This document shows, one piece after another, positions 1-7,509 of a stretch of 48,888 nt of DNA. A model generated the notes under the pieces. It was not told the DNA's origin and did not search any database. It saw only the letters and a program-made list of their open reading frames with translations. The stretch is from JBHHYR01 sp046757585 (lineage in GTDB: Bacteria > Desulfobacterota > Binatia > HRBIN30): the NCBI GenBank assembly GCA_046757585.1, contig JBHHYR010000005.1:1-48888 (forward strand), given 5' to 3'. The position numbers and the translations under genes were made by a program. How positions within the stretch are numbered: position 1 is the first letter of the stretch; the number at the start of each line of letters is the position of its first letter.

Positions 1-490
1 GCCAGCCGGCGCGGCCGTACAGCCGCAGACCGTGCCGCGCCCACTCGGCGAGTGTTGCGGCACCGACCTTGTCGACCAGCGCCACGGTCCCTTGGAAAAA
101 TGTGGCGCCGAGCCGGCGCGAAGCCGCTGCCACCCGCTGCCCGGTGTCGCACCAACTGCGCAGGCGCTCGACGCCCACGCGGGCCACCGCTTGCGGGGCA
201 ACGGAGAAGTACGCCAACGCCGCCTCGCGTTGCGACGGCTCACGCGTGAGCAAGTCCTGACCCAAAGCGACCCACCGGTGGAATGAGCCTGCGCCCAGGG
301 TCCGCCGCACCGTAGGAGCGTGCCGGTAGAATTGTTGCGCGACGGATGGGGATGCGGCCGCCAGGCGGTCGCCGGCTGCCAGAATCTGCGCGTGGATCTG
401 TGGGCCGAGCTGTTCACAGGCCTGGCGCGCGCGGCGTCCGGCGCGATCGGCGAACAGGTGAGACTCGAACCACAAGGAGCGTTCAGCCAT
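1..490 (-). CDS. NorD/CbbO-like protein, N-terminal part (runs off left edge)
   Basis: The minus strand is open from an ATG at 490 to the window edge, giving about 163 residues beginning MAERSLWFESHLFADRAGRR with no stop. The sequence is helical and rich in Arg, Ala and Leu, without a signal peptide or membrane segment. It lies 156 bp downstream of a CbbQ/NorQ-type ATPase on the same strand, where the partner gene of this family (CbbO/NorD, with a C-terminal von Willebrand A domain) is normally found. The VWA domain itself would lie outside the window, so the assignment rests on position and the helical N-terminus. In the family, the Q/O pair remodels or activates a metalloenzyme such as Rubisco or nitric oxide reductase. 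No target enzyme is visible here. No strong ribosome binding site precedes the ATG. Confidence 0.6.
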   Translation of the reverse strand, partial: MAERSLWFESHLFADRAGRRARQACEQLGPQIHAQILAAGDRLAAASPSVAQQFYRHAPTVRRTLGAGSFHRWVALGQDLLTREPSQREAALAYFSVAPQAVARVGVERLRSWCDTGQRVAAASRRLGATFFQGTVALVDKVGAATLAEWARHGLRLYGRAGW

Positions 491-646
491 GGACAACGCG
501 CATGGTGCGGTCAGCGACTCGCTGCCGGCGAGCTGTCCGCCAGACTGCGGTACCTGGCCGGCGATTCATACACGTGAATCGGCAAACCGTTACTGGCTGC
601 GCCATGCCGTATACCGAGCGCTCCGCACGGATCGGTGACGGCGCTG

Positions 647-1483
647 CTACGCAAAGATCGCCCCAGCCAACGCATCGATTGCACGCTGCGATTCGGCGTC
701 GTCGGTCAGTGAAGTGCTCACGGCGACCCGGCAAGCACGGCGTGGCGCTACCCGGTGCTGAATGAGTTGGCCGGCGTAAATCAGCAGGCGCGTGCTGACG
801 CCTTCTTCCAACCCGCTGGCCTTGAGATGGCGCACCTTTTCGCCCAGCTTGGCCAACGCCAGCGCCGTGTCCATGTCAGTGCCGCTCTCGTGCGCGATGA
901 TCTGCGCCTCCTTGTCGCGCGGCGGATAATCGAAATCGATCGTCACGAAACGCTGCCGCGTGGAGTGCTTGAGGTCCTTCAGCACGCTCTGGTAGCCGGG
1001 ATTATACGAGATGACGAGCAGGAAATCCGGATGCGCTTCGAGGATTTCGCCCCGCTTGTCGATCGGCAGGATCCTGCGATGGTCGGTCAGCGGGTGAATC
1101 AGCACGATCGTGTCCTTGCGGGCTTCGACGATCTCGTCGAGGTAGCAGATGGCCCCTCCCTTCACCGCTTGTGTCAACGGCCCATCGATCCAGACCGTCT
1201 CGTCGCCCTTGATGAGGTAACGGCCAACCAAGTCGCTGCCGGTCAGATCCTCGTGGCAGGCGACGGTAATGAGATTGCCCGCAATGACCTCTTGCCCGGC
1301 GGGAGCACCATTACCGGGCGGTCCGCGCAGGGAGTCCGCCATGTACTCGACGAACCGCGTCTTCCCGCAGCCCGTCGGGCCCTTGAGCAAGATGGGCAGC
1401 CGGCAGCTGTAAGCCGCGGTGAAGATGTCGACTTCGTCGGCGACAGGGAGGTAATAGGGGATCTCGCTCACCGTCAACTCCAC
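647..1483 (-). CDS. CbbQ/NirQ/NorQ-family AAA+ ATPase
   Basis: This 278-aa MoxR-type AAA+ ATPase has Walker A GPTGCGKT at residues 35-42 and Walker B ICYLDE at 112-117, followed by the family segment around ISYNPGYQ and a sensor-type STRQRF motif. Length and motif order fit CbbQ/NirQ/NorQ activases of about 260-280 aa. In known systems the ATPase forms a ring with a VWA-domain partner and uses ATP hydrolysis to release inhibitors or insert metal into a client enzyme. The putative partner follows on the same strand. The client cannot be told from this window: neither Rubisco nor nor/nir genes are present. The start ATG gives MELTVSEIPYY, directly ahead of the conserved core, so little upstream extension is likely. 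Confidence 0.9.
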   Translation of the reverse strand: MELTVSEIPYYLPVADEVDIFTAAYSCRLPILLKGPTGCGKTRFVEYMADSLRGPPGNGAPAGQEVIAGNLITVACHEDLTGSDLVGRYLIKGDETVWIDGPLTQAVKGGAICYLDEIVEARKDTIVLIHPLTDHRRILPIDKRGEILEAHPDFLLVISYNPGYQSVLKDLKHSTRQRFVTIDFDYPPRDKEAQIIAHESGTDMDTALALAKLGEKVRHLKASGLEEGVSTRLLIYAGQLIQHRVAPRRACRVAVSTSLTDDAESQRAIDALAGAIFA

Positions 1484-1673
1484 CGGCCACGCTGCTGAAA
1501 AAACGGCAGAGAGTCAAGGCGACCCGCACGTGAGGAGCCGGCGCCCCGGCGACCAGCTCGGCAGGAACGACGCCCGGCTGGGTTTCCAGGGGGAAACGCT
1601 GAGCTACACTACTGCTCCATTTCTTGTCGCCGCGCACAATGTTTCCCGACGATGAGTTGCGGGCGGCTGGCCT

Positions 1674-1886
1674 CTACGCCTCCCCTTCCGGGCTCACATG
1701 GAGATTGACGAGGGCAAAGAAGAGCTCATCGAGTGATTGGTAGCGGAACCAGAACGGCATTTGGGGATACAGATCTCCCGGGTCGACGCTCCACCCGGAC
1801 GTCTCGTCTCCGTACACAGGGAATATTTCCTGGCCGATCTTGAGTAGCTTGGCATTGACTGCAATCTCCGCGTGCGGGTAGGTCAT
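1674..1886 (-). CDS. small hypothetical protein, 70 aa
   Basis: I do not recognise this protein. The ATG at 1886 gives MTYPHAEIAVNAKLL and has an AGGGG motif 8 nt upstream; an in-frame TTG at 1907 would add seven residues and is less likely. The protein is acidic and rich in aromatics (PQMPFWFRYQSLDELFFAL), looks globular and cytoplasmic, and has no membrane segment or cysteine pair. It lies about 190 bp upstream of the CbbQ-like gene on the same strand, so co-transcription is possible. Protein-like composition and the ribosome binding site argue that it is real; function is unknown. Confidence 0.55.
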   Translation of the reverse strand: MTYPHAEIAVNAKLLKIGQEIFPVYGDETSGWSVDPGDLYPQMPFWFRYQSLDELFFALVNLHVSPEGEA

Positions 1887-2201
1887 TTGCTTCGCCCCTT
1901 TCTCCAAGGTCGCGCTGCGCCTATTACAGAGCAGAAACTATGCCATGTGGTCCGCAAGAGGTGAGGATGCAAGGACTGGAGCAAGTTGGCACCGGCCGGT
2001 GGCTGTTTCGCCAGCCTTGGGTGCAAACGTGGCGCACTCGCGGGGCAGGAGGCCGGGCTGGACGGCTCCCGATGAGCTTCTGGCGGGCGCGGGCATCTGC
2101 TAAAGTAAGACCCTCTTGGCTTGTCGGGTGTGCGCGCGCAGCCCGAGCTCGCCAGGATACCGGTGCTGCCTCAGCTGCGCCCGGAAGGACCACAGCCCGT
2201 G

Positions 2202-3206
2202 ATGCCGCTGTTGCCCGGTAAACTTCCACCCGTGCTCCTCCGATCGCTGCTCCGCTTTCGCGGTGCGCCAGACCGGCGGGTGCTAGTGGGGCCGGCTTTC
2301 GGGGAAGATGCTGCGGTCATCGACCTGGGCGCACAGTACCTGATCCTCAAGAGTGATCCGGTCACGTTTACCGCAGACGAGATTGGCTGGTACGCTGTCC
2401 ACGTCAACGCCAACGACGTTGCAGTGATGGGAGCGCGGCCCGCCTGGTTCCAGGCGACGGTCGTCGTGCCGCCCGGGAGCGCACCAGGGGTGGTGCGGAA
2501 CATCTTCCGCGACGTTGACCGCGGCGCTCGGGCACTGGGAATCGCGGTGACGGGCGGCCATACCGAAGTTTCCTCTGCGGTCCACCAGCCGCTGGTAGCC
2601 GGTGACATGCAAGGGGTGGTACGCCGCGACGGACTGGTGACGTCGAGGGGCGCGCGGCCGGGTGATACGGTTGTCTTGACGAAGACCGCTGCGATCGAAG
2701 GGACATCGATCATTGCCCGCGCGTTTGCACGCGAAGCGCGCAAGGTTCTCGGGGCCGGCGGCCAGCTGCAAGCGGCGCACTTCCATCACCGGCCGGGCAT
2801 CTCGGTGGTCGCCGAGGCACTGTGCGCCGCCCGTGCCGGCGCCACCGCGATGCACGATCCTACCGAGGGGGGTGTGGCCGCCGGTCTGTTTGAGCTGGCA
2901 ACGGCTTCCGGGACGCGATTGGTCGTGGACCTCGATCGGATTCCGGTGCACCCGCACACCACCCGCCTCTGCGCGCACTTCGGGCTGCGTCCGCTCGGTC
3001 TGATCGGGTCCGGTGCCTTGTTGGCGACTGTACCCGAGCGCAGGGCCGCGGCGCTTCTGCGGGCCTTGCGCCGTCGCCGTATCGCCGCCACGTGCATCGG
3101 CAAGGTCGCCTCCGGTGCCGGGGTGACGGTACACCTGAACGGCAAGCGTACCCGTTTCGAGTGGTCGCAGCGCGACGAGCTGACGCGGCTGATGCCGCGG
3201 CCCTGA
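2202..3206 (+). CDS. PurM/ThiL/HypE-superfamily (AIR synthase-related) protein
   Basis: The protein has about 334 aa. The ATG at 2202 (GTG at 2199 also possible) follows GGAAGGA at 2183-2189. It shows the PurM-superfamily pattern: an N-terminal ATP/metal-binding segment GPAFGEDAAVIDLG, then KSDPVTFTADEIGWYAVHVN and NANDVAVMGARPAWF, a glycine-rich GHTEVSSAV, and the C-terminal domain with HDPTEGGVAAGLFELA. The last motif is typical of HypE/ThiL-like members. No hydrogenase maturation, thiamine or purine genes flank it, so the substrate is uncertain. It faces the small gene at 1674-1886 across a 300-bp divergent gap. It is distinct from the longer PurM-like protein at 24463-25608. Confidence 0.85.
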   Translation: MPLLPGKLPPVLLRSLLRFRGAPDRRVLVGPAFGEDAAVIDLGAQYLILKSDPVTFTADEIGWYAVHVNANDVAVMGARPAWFQATVVVPPGSAPGVVRNIFRDVDRGARALGIAVTGGHTEVSSAVHQPLVAGDMQGVVRRDGLVTSRGARPGDTVVLTKTAAIEGTSIIARAFAREARKVLGAGGQLQAAHFHHRPGISVVAEALCAARAGATAMHDPTEGGVAAGLFELATASGTRLVVDLDRIPVHPHTTRLCAHFGLRPLGLIGSGALLATVPERRAAALLRALRRRRIAATCIGKVASGAGVTVHLNGKRTRFEWSQRDELTRLMPRP

Positions 3207-3352
3207 TGCTTGACGGCGAAGCACGTGGTTGACCCTTTGTTGGAATCACGCCGGTTTCGTGACACCTGAGCGCCGGCGCACGCGACGGCGGACTATGCCT
3301 CACCGCCGCTGCATGCTAGTCGATACGTCACCGGCGCGCGAGGAGAACAGCT

Positions 3353-3505
3353 ATGGCCGAGACGACTACCTGCGAGCAGTGCGGCACAGTGATTACCACG
3401 GACACCGTCCATCGCGTCGTTGTGGAAGACTGGATCCATTACTTCTGTTCGGAGCGGTGCAAGATTGAGTGGGGTGAGGAACCGGAGATCGAGGACGAGG
3501 AGTGA
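3353..3505 (+). CDS. 50-aa cysteine-rich (TRASH/zinc-ribbon-like) protein
   Basis: This short ORF starts at ATG 3353, with GAGGAG about 8 nt upstream, and stops at 3505. It encodes 50 residues with CEQC near residue 7 and C-x3-C near residue 32 (FCSERCKIEW), then an acidic tail. A CxxC...FCSxxC arrangement is that of TRASH/YHS-type or zinc-ribbon metal-binding domains. The acidic C-terminus could mediate protein contact. It stands alone between the PurM-like gene and rpsU. The spaced cysteine pairs, clear ribosome binding site and lack of a competing good frame support it as a real gene. Role unknown; metal binding is inference. Confidence 0.7.
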   Translation: MAETTTCEQCGTVITTDTVHRVVVEDWIHYFCSERCKIEWGEEPEIEDEE

Positions 3506-3860
3506 GGCTCCCGTGCCGCGGAAACCTGCCGTGAGTCTCGCGGTGGTCACGCTCCGCCGTCGCTGTGTCAGGTGCCGTCGTGGCGGGCCAGAGGAGACGC
3601 CCGGCCGCTAGACATAACGCAGGACAGCTGCTAATGATTAGTGTCTTGGTCGTTCTCCACAAGACCCACAGCCTGGTGATTCACTCAGCCTCGGGAACCT
3701 GCCGGAGGAGCGGAGTGACGCCGCCAGCAGCCGTTGACCGAGCCGTGCTGGGTACCGGTGGTCTGGCTGGCAGCCGAAATATCTTGCGTTGCCGAAGGGG
3801 CAGAGGGAGCGAAACTGCGCTGCAGCCGGTGATGCGGCGCCGAGAGATGGGAGGAGCACT
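3506..3860 (+). other. intergenic, leader region of rpsU
   Basis: These 355 bp hold no convincing coding sequence: open frames on both strands are arginine-rich and unlike proteins. The stretch precedes the S21 gene and presumably carries its promoter and leader. I could not identify a specific promoter or RNA motif. Confidence 0.4.
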
Positions 3861-4172
3861 GTGACGACAGAACCAGACAATAGACACGCGGCGCATAGCG
3901 ATAGGCCGGGCAGCGACTCCCGCCGGCACCAGGGTGGCAGTTATGGGCGCCGTGGCCGGGCGCTGACCGTGGTGGTCGACGAACGCGGCGTTGAGGCAGC
4001 GATGCGCGTGTTCAAGAAGCTGGTTCTCAAGGAAGGTCTCCTCAAAGACATCAAACGGCATGAGCATTATGAAAAGCCCGGGGACCGCCGGCGCCGCAAG
4101 ACCCGGGAGGCAATCCGCCGCCGGCGCCGCCAGGCGGCCCGCGTTCGGGTGCGCTTTGGCTACTCGGACTGA
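3861..4172 (+). CDS. rpsU: 30S ribosomal protein S21, N-terminally extended
   Basis: The start is GTG at 3861, preceded by GGGAGGAG at a spacing of 4-5 nt, giving 103 aa. Residues from about 34 on match S21: LTVVVDERGVEAAMRVFKK, an alternating Arg/Lys middle, and the basic C-terminal helix with RRKTREAIRRRRRQ. S21 binds the 30S platform near the anti-Shine-Dalgarno region. The usual protein is about 60-75 aa. Here about 33 polar residues (His, Ser, Gly, Arg) precede the conserved start. An internal initiation point giving the normal length is not obvious, and the strong ribosome binding site supports the extended form. The gene is monocistronic, without dnaG or rpoD next to it. Confidence 0.92.
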   Translation: MTTEPDNRHAAHSDRPGSDSRRHQGGSYGRRGRALTVVVDERGVEAAMRVFKKLVLKEGLLKDIKRHEHYEKPGDRRRRKTREAIRRRRRQAARVRVRFGYSD

Positions 4173-4227
4173 CTTGGCGCGGGGCAGGCCCGTGGTTCCG
4201 GCTGGGCCGATGAGGCGAAGCTGAGAG

Positions 4228-4875
4228 ATGCGTTTGCGTGTAAAGGAGCCCTTCAGCTGTTACTCGCACCTGCTCGGCGTGGTGCTCGCCGTTCCTGGTC
4301 TGGTGTGGTTGGTCGTGCAGTCGCACGGAGAGCCGTGGCGCACGGTCGGCTTCTCGATCTACGGGTTGAGCCTCATTCTGCTGTACTCTGCCAGCGCGTT
4401 GTATCATTGGCTGCCGCTTGGACCACGCGGGGAAGACTTGCTCCGCCGCTGCGACCACGCAGCCATCTATGTATTGATTGCAGGGACCTATACCCCGGTG
4501 TGCCTGGTGACGTTGCATGGCGGCTGGGGCTGGGGCCTGTTCGGCGTCGTGTGGGGGCTGGCGTTCGCTGGCGCTCTGCTGAAGCTCTTCTTTCGGCACC
4601 TCCCTCGCTGGCTGACTGCTGCGCTGTACCTCGGGATGGGTTGGTTGGCGGTCGTGGCGGTGGTGCCGCTGGTACGGGTGCTGCCTCTCGATGGGCTGAC
4701 CTGGCTGGTCGTAGGTGGCGTGCTGTACACTGCTGGCGCCGTGATCTACGGCCTGCAGCGCCCGGATCCGCTTCCCAACGTGTTCGGCTTTCACGACATC
4801 TTCCACGTCTTTGTCCTCGGGGGCAGCGCCGCGCATTTCATGTTCATGCTGTGCTGTGTCCTGCCCGTGACCTGA
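4228..4875 (+). CDS. hemolysin III / PAQR-family membrane protein
   Basis: This 215-aa protein has about seven hydrophobic segments and starts MRLRVKEPFSCYSHLLGVVL. Family motifs are visible: an early SH in segment 1, SASALYHW near residue 54, RCDHAAIYVLIAGTYTPVCL near 80, and the late FGFHDIFHVFVLGGSAAHF. The Ser/His/Asp/His set is the metal-binding constellation of the adiponectin-receptor-like hydrolase fold (YqfA/HlyIII). Biochemical function in bacteria is poorly defined; a membrane-lipid hydrolase role is suggested for the superfamily. Its end lies 5 bp from the stop of the convergent metallophosphoesterase gene. Confidence 0.88.
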   Translation: MRLRVKEPFSCYSHLLGVVLAVPGLVWLVVQSHGEPWRTVGFSIYGLSLILLYSASALYHWLPLGPRGEDLLRRCDHAAIYVLIAGTYTPVCLVTLHGGWGWGLFGVVWGLAFAGALLKLFFRHLPRWLTAALYLGMGWLAVVAVVPLVRVLPLDGLTWLVVGGVLYTAGAVIYGLQRPDPLPNVFGFHDIFHVFVLGGSAAHFMFMLCCVLPVT

Positions 4876-4879
4876 GTGT

Positions 4880-6115
4880 TCAGCTGCTCGCTGCCGCTCC
4901 CGGGCCTGGTGTACCGGGTGCAGGGACCCGATAGGTGAAGAGCCGGTGCGGCCGGCCGTCACTACTGGGCGCGCAGGCCGTACGGTCACAGCAGCCGGTC
5001 GTTCCGACGAAGTCGAGATCGAGGTGCTGCGGATACGCGGTGATGACGGCGAAGCCGTTTTTCGCGGCGGCGAAAAGGGTGTCTTGGTGAGTGCGTACGG
5101 GGCTGCACTTCGCGGCCGAGCCCGATACGAGCACGAAAGGCTCGCCCACGGCGTCCGGGGCGAGCAGCTGGAGTTGATGATCGTGCCCAGCCAAAAACAG
5201 GGCCACCGCTGCGCCGCTTTGCCGCACTGCTGCCTCCACAGCGCGCCGGTACCCCGCGTAACGGATGGAATACACTTCCTGATTCAATAGGCTAAACGGT
5301 GGGAGCTCCAGCCAGGCAAGCGCGTGACTCGGCAGCACCAAGAGCGACGATACCTTCGGCAGGGCGCCCTTCCACCATGCTCCGTCATGCACACCGTTCG
5401 TCCGCAGGGGATGGTGTGCGGCGAGTATCCGCCATCGGTAGCGCCTTCGCCCTTGTGCCAAGAGCTCCTTCAGGACCCGGGCGGAGCGCGCGCGGAAGGC
5501 CCGGTCGGTGATCATTCGCTCGCTGTCGAGTACAATCACCTGTACCGCACCGTTCCCGAGAAGGATCGCCCGCGGCAACCCCGCAACGACTTCCCAGTGC
5601 CGTCCCCAACGATGTGCGGGTGGCAACCAGCGGTCGACGTGTATCTGATTCACGAGACCTTGCCCGCCACAGCCGTAATCGTGGTTGCCGGCGATGGCGG
5701 TGAGCGTGATGCCACGATCACGCAGAAACTCGAATGGTTGCAGCACGCTCAGTGCCTGGTCGGTGACTGCTTGCGGCGGCGCCGGGAGATCGCCGCAGCT
5801 GGTGCCGGTGCCGATGAGCCCGTGGTAATAGAAGTTGTCGCCAAGCTCGAAGACGCGATCGGTGTGGATGTTCGTGGAAGCGAGATACTGCTCCAGGGCC
5901 GCGGCCACCTGCCGATTCCGCCCGCCCTGGGCGGTGCCGAAATCTCCCATGGCAATGAAGCGGGTCAAGGGCTCCGAGCCGGGACCCGCCGAGCCGCCGG
6001 CTACGGGGTACGGATAGCAGCCACGCACGTTGGATCCCGGCAGCCCCACCAGCCCGCACCCGCAGAACAGCACAGCCAGGGCCGTTAGAAGGGACAGACA
6101 AGCCGTACGTCGCAT
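4880..6115 (-). CDS. secreted metallophosphoesterase (acid phosphatase-like)
   Basis: I place the start at ATG 6115 (MRRTACLSLLTALAVLFCGC), which gives a signal peptide ending in a possible but imperfect lipobox cysteine. The longer frame to 6202 would overlap the divergent SDR region and bury the signal. The mature protein carries the calcineurin-like metal ligands in order: AMGDFGTAQG, ELGDNFYY, AIAGNHDYGCG, AAHHPLRTNG and LAGHDHQLQ. This resembles type-5/purple acid phosphatase-like enzymes that hydrolyse phosphomonoesters outside the cytoplasm. Several cysteines in the mature part (GCGGQG, TTGCCDRTAC) suggest disulfides. It converges with the hemolysin III gene and diverges from the SDR gene 85 bp away. 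Confidence 0.88.
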   Translation of the reverse strand: MRRTACLSLLTALAVLFCGCGLVGLPGSNVRGCYPYPVAGGSAGPGSEPLTRFIAMGDFGTAQGGRNRQVAAALEQYLASTNIHTDRVFELGDNFYYHGLIGTGTSCGDLPAPPQAVTDQALSVLQPFEFLRDRGITLTAIAGNHDYGCGGQGLVNQIHVDRWLPPAHRWGRHWEVVAGLPRAILLGNGAVQVIVLDSERMITDRAFRARSARVLKELLAQGRRRYRWRILAAHHPLRTNGVHDGAWWKGALPKVSSLLVLPSHALAWLELPPFSLLNQEVYSIRYAGYRRAVEAAVRQSGAAVALFLAGHDHQLQLLAPDAVGEPFVLVSGSAAKCSPVRTHQDTLFAAAKNGFAVITAYPQHLDLDFVGTTGCCDRTACAPSSDGRPHRLFTYRVPAPGTPGPGAAASS

Positions 6116-6200
6116 CGACGCATTGTTGGAGTGCGGCGGTCGGGTGTCAATGTGCCGGCACGATTTGATTGCCGCTCGGCGCGCGGCTATGGTCCGGCGC

Positions 6201-6965
6201 ATGGGCGTGCTGAGTCACAAGACGGCCTTCGTCACTGGCGCCGGCAGCGGGATCGGCCGCGCGATCGCGCTGCGCCTCGCGGCTGACGGCGCGCGCGTCG
6301 CGGCAGCGGATATCAACGTCGATGGTGCGCGCGAGACGGTGCGGCGGATGTCCTCCGCCGGCGGCCAGGCGGTCGCCGTGCAGGTCGATGTCACGCAGCT
6401 CGAAGGCGTCCAGGCCGCGGTGCAACAGGCACGCGCCGCTCTCGGGCGGGTGGAAATTCTCGTCAACAACGCGGGTTGGGATCGCGTCGAACCATTCAGA
6501 CAAAACGCCCCAGCACTATGGGACAAGGTCATCAACATCAACTTGAAGGGCCCGGTTCACTGCTGCCGCGCCGTGCTCGACGACATGATTGCAGCCGGGA
6601 GCGGCAAGATCATCAGTATCAGCTCGGACGCGGCGCGCGTGGGCAGCAGCGGCGAGGCCGTCTACGCTGCGTGCGAGGGCGGCGTCATCGCTTTTTCCAA
6701 GACGCTCGCCCGCGAGCTGGCGCGACACAAGATCAACGTGAACGTCGTCTGCCCCGGCCCGACTGACACACCCCTGCTACAGGAAATCACCACAGGCGAG
6801 CAGGGTGCAAAGATCATCGATGCCATGACCCGCTCGATCCCGTTTCGTCGTCTCGGCACACCTGAGGAAGTGGCGGCCGCGGTTGCCTTTTTCGCATCGC
6901 CGGACGCCGACTTCATCACCGGTCAGGTGCTGAGCGTGAGCGGGGGCCTGACCATGGTCGGCTAG
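6201..6965 (+). CDS. BadH-like short-chain dehydrogenase with altered catalytic Lys
   Basis: This 254-aa classical SDR starts at MGVLSHKTAF (an ATG 12 nt upstream is an alternative). The Rossmann motif TGAGSGIG is at 12-19, NNAG at 89-92, N114, and catalytic Ser141/142. The C-terminus ITGQVLSVSGGLTMVG and overall length resemble 2-hydroxycyclohexanecarboxyl-CoA dehydrogenase (BadH), which acts in alicyclic and aromatic acid degradation. The active-site motif reads Y155-A-A-C-E159: the universally used lysine of YxxxK is glutamate (GAG instead of AAG). Either the enzyme is inactive or altered, or there is a single-base sequence error. No other bad genes lie nearby, so the substrate is unproven. 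Confidence 0.82.
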   Translation: MGVLSHKTAFVTGAGSGIGRAIALRLAADGARVAAADINVDGARETVRRMSSAGGQAVAVQVDVTQLEGVQAAVQQARAALGRVEILVNNAGWDRVEPFRQNAPALWDKVININLKGPVHCCRAVLDDMIAAGSGKIISISSDAARVGSSGEAVYAACEGGVIAFSKTLARELARHKINVNVVCPGPTDTPLLQEITTGEQGAKIIDAMTRSIPFRRLGTPEEVAAAVAFFASPDADFITGQVLSVSGGLTMVG

Positions 6966-6974
6966 CCTCGCGTC

Positions 6975-7000
6975 GAAGATACCAGCGCGCCTGTATCGCT
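6975..7000 (+). repeat. short repeat copy 1 (GATACCAGCGsGCCTGTAT)
   Basis: The segment around GATACCAGCGCGCCTGTAT just after the SDR stop recurs with few changes at 7303 and, as reverse complement, at 11041-11056. It is the outer flank of a larger repeat module; only the flank is present here. Confidence 0.65.
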
Positions 7001-7055
7001 CCTTCCTCCTTTCGGTGACTGCGAACTCCAACATCCGCACTCGACCCCTCTTCTC

Positions 7056-7115
7056 TTCTCCCCTTGCCAAGGGGAGCCGGGGAGGGGTTCTTTCCCCTCG
7101 CCCCCAGGGAGAGGG
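7056..7115 (+). repeat. 60-bp direct repeat, copy A
   Basis: A stretch starting TTCTCCCCTTGCCAAGGGGA and ending in the GGGAGAGGG block is repeated almost perfectly at 7230-7289. It contains the palindrome TCCCCTTGCCAAGGGGA. Polypurine/polypyrimidine palindromes of this type are widespread intergenic repeats in many high-GC bacteria. Confidence 0.8.
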
Positions 7116-7229
7116 TCAGGGTGAGGGGATGAGATGTCGGCGCAGCACCGCAGAGCATCATCATCAGATCCCCTCACCCCCACCCTCTCCCGCAGGGCGA
7201 GGGAGAAGAGAGGAGGAAATCCGAAATGC

Positions 7230-7289
7230 TTCTCCCCTTACCAAGGGGAGCCGGGGAGGGGTTCTTTCCCCTCGCCCCCAGGGAAAGGG
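7230..7289 (+). repeat. 60-bp direct repeat, copy B
   Basis: This is the second copy of the element at 7056-7115, differing at a few positions (CTTACC for CTTGCC, GGGAAAGGG for GGGAGAGGG). Between the copies, CCCTCACCCCCACCCTCTCCC at about 7170-7190 is a reverse-complement-like version of the end of copy A, so the whole block is a nested inverted and direct repeat. Confidence 0.8.
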
Positions 7290-7302
7290 GGTAGCCTCGC
7301 TC

Positions 7303-7408
7303 CGAGGATACCAGCGGGCCTGTATTGCTGCTTTCCCCTTTGACAAAGGGGGATCGAGGGGGATTTTGCGACGCGCCATCGAATCCTCCCTCCTTTGCAA
7401 AAGGAGGG
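7303..7408 (+). repeat. composite palindromic repeat module, copy 2
   Basis: The module consists of GATACCAGCGGGCCTGTAT, then CCCCTTTGACAAAGGGG, then GAGGGGGATTT, followed at 7388-7408 by the hairpin CCCTCCTTT-gca-AAAGGAGGG (9-bp stem). The same order of parts, as reverse complement, appears between about 10765 and 11056. The position ahead of the aminopeptidase gene could place it in that gene's 5' region, but no regulatory function can be claimed. Confidence 0.75.
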
Positions 7409-7509
7409 GACCCGCGGTTACGGCGCCAGCGTTGCCTGACTGAAGTTGCTGGTCGATCGCTCGCGGTCCCGCTTCCGCTCGCTCTCAGAATCGAGTAAAC
7501 GGTGCTGCT

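Noticed and set aside
2283..3224. 313-codon minus-strand frame
   Set aside because: Antisense to the PurM/ThiL-like gene with HDPTEGG and other motifs on the plus strand.
7049..7410. possible CRISPR-like array
   Set aside because: Repeats are palindromic modules of differing length, without regular spacers and without cas genes.
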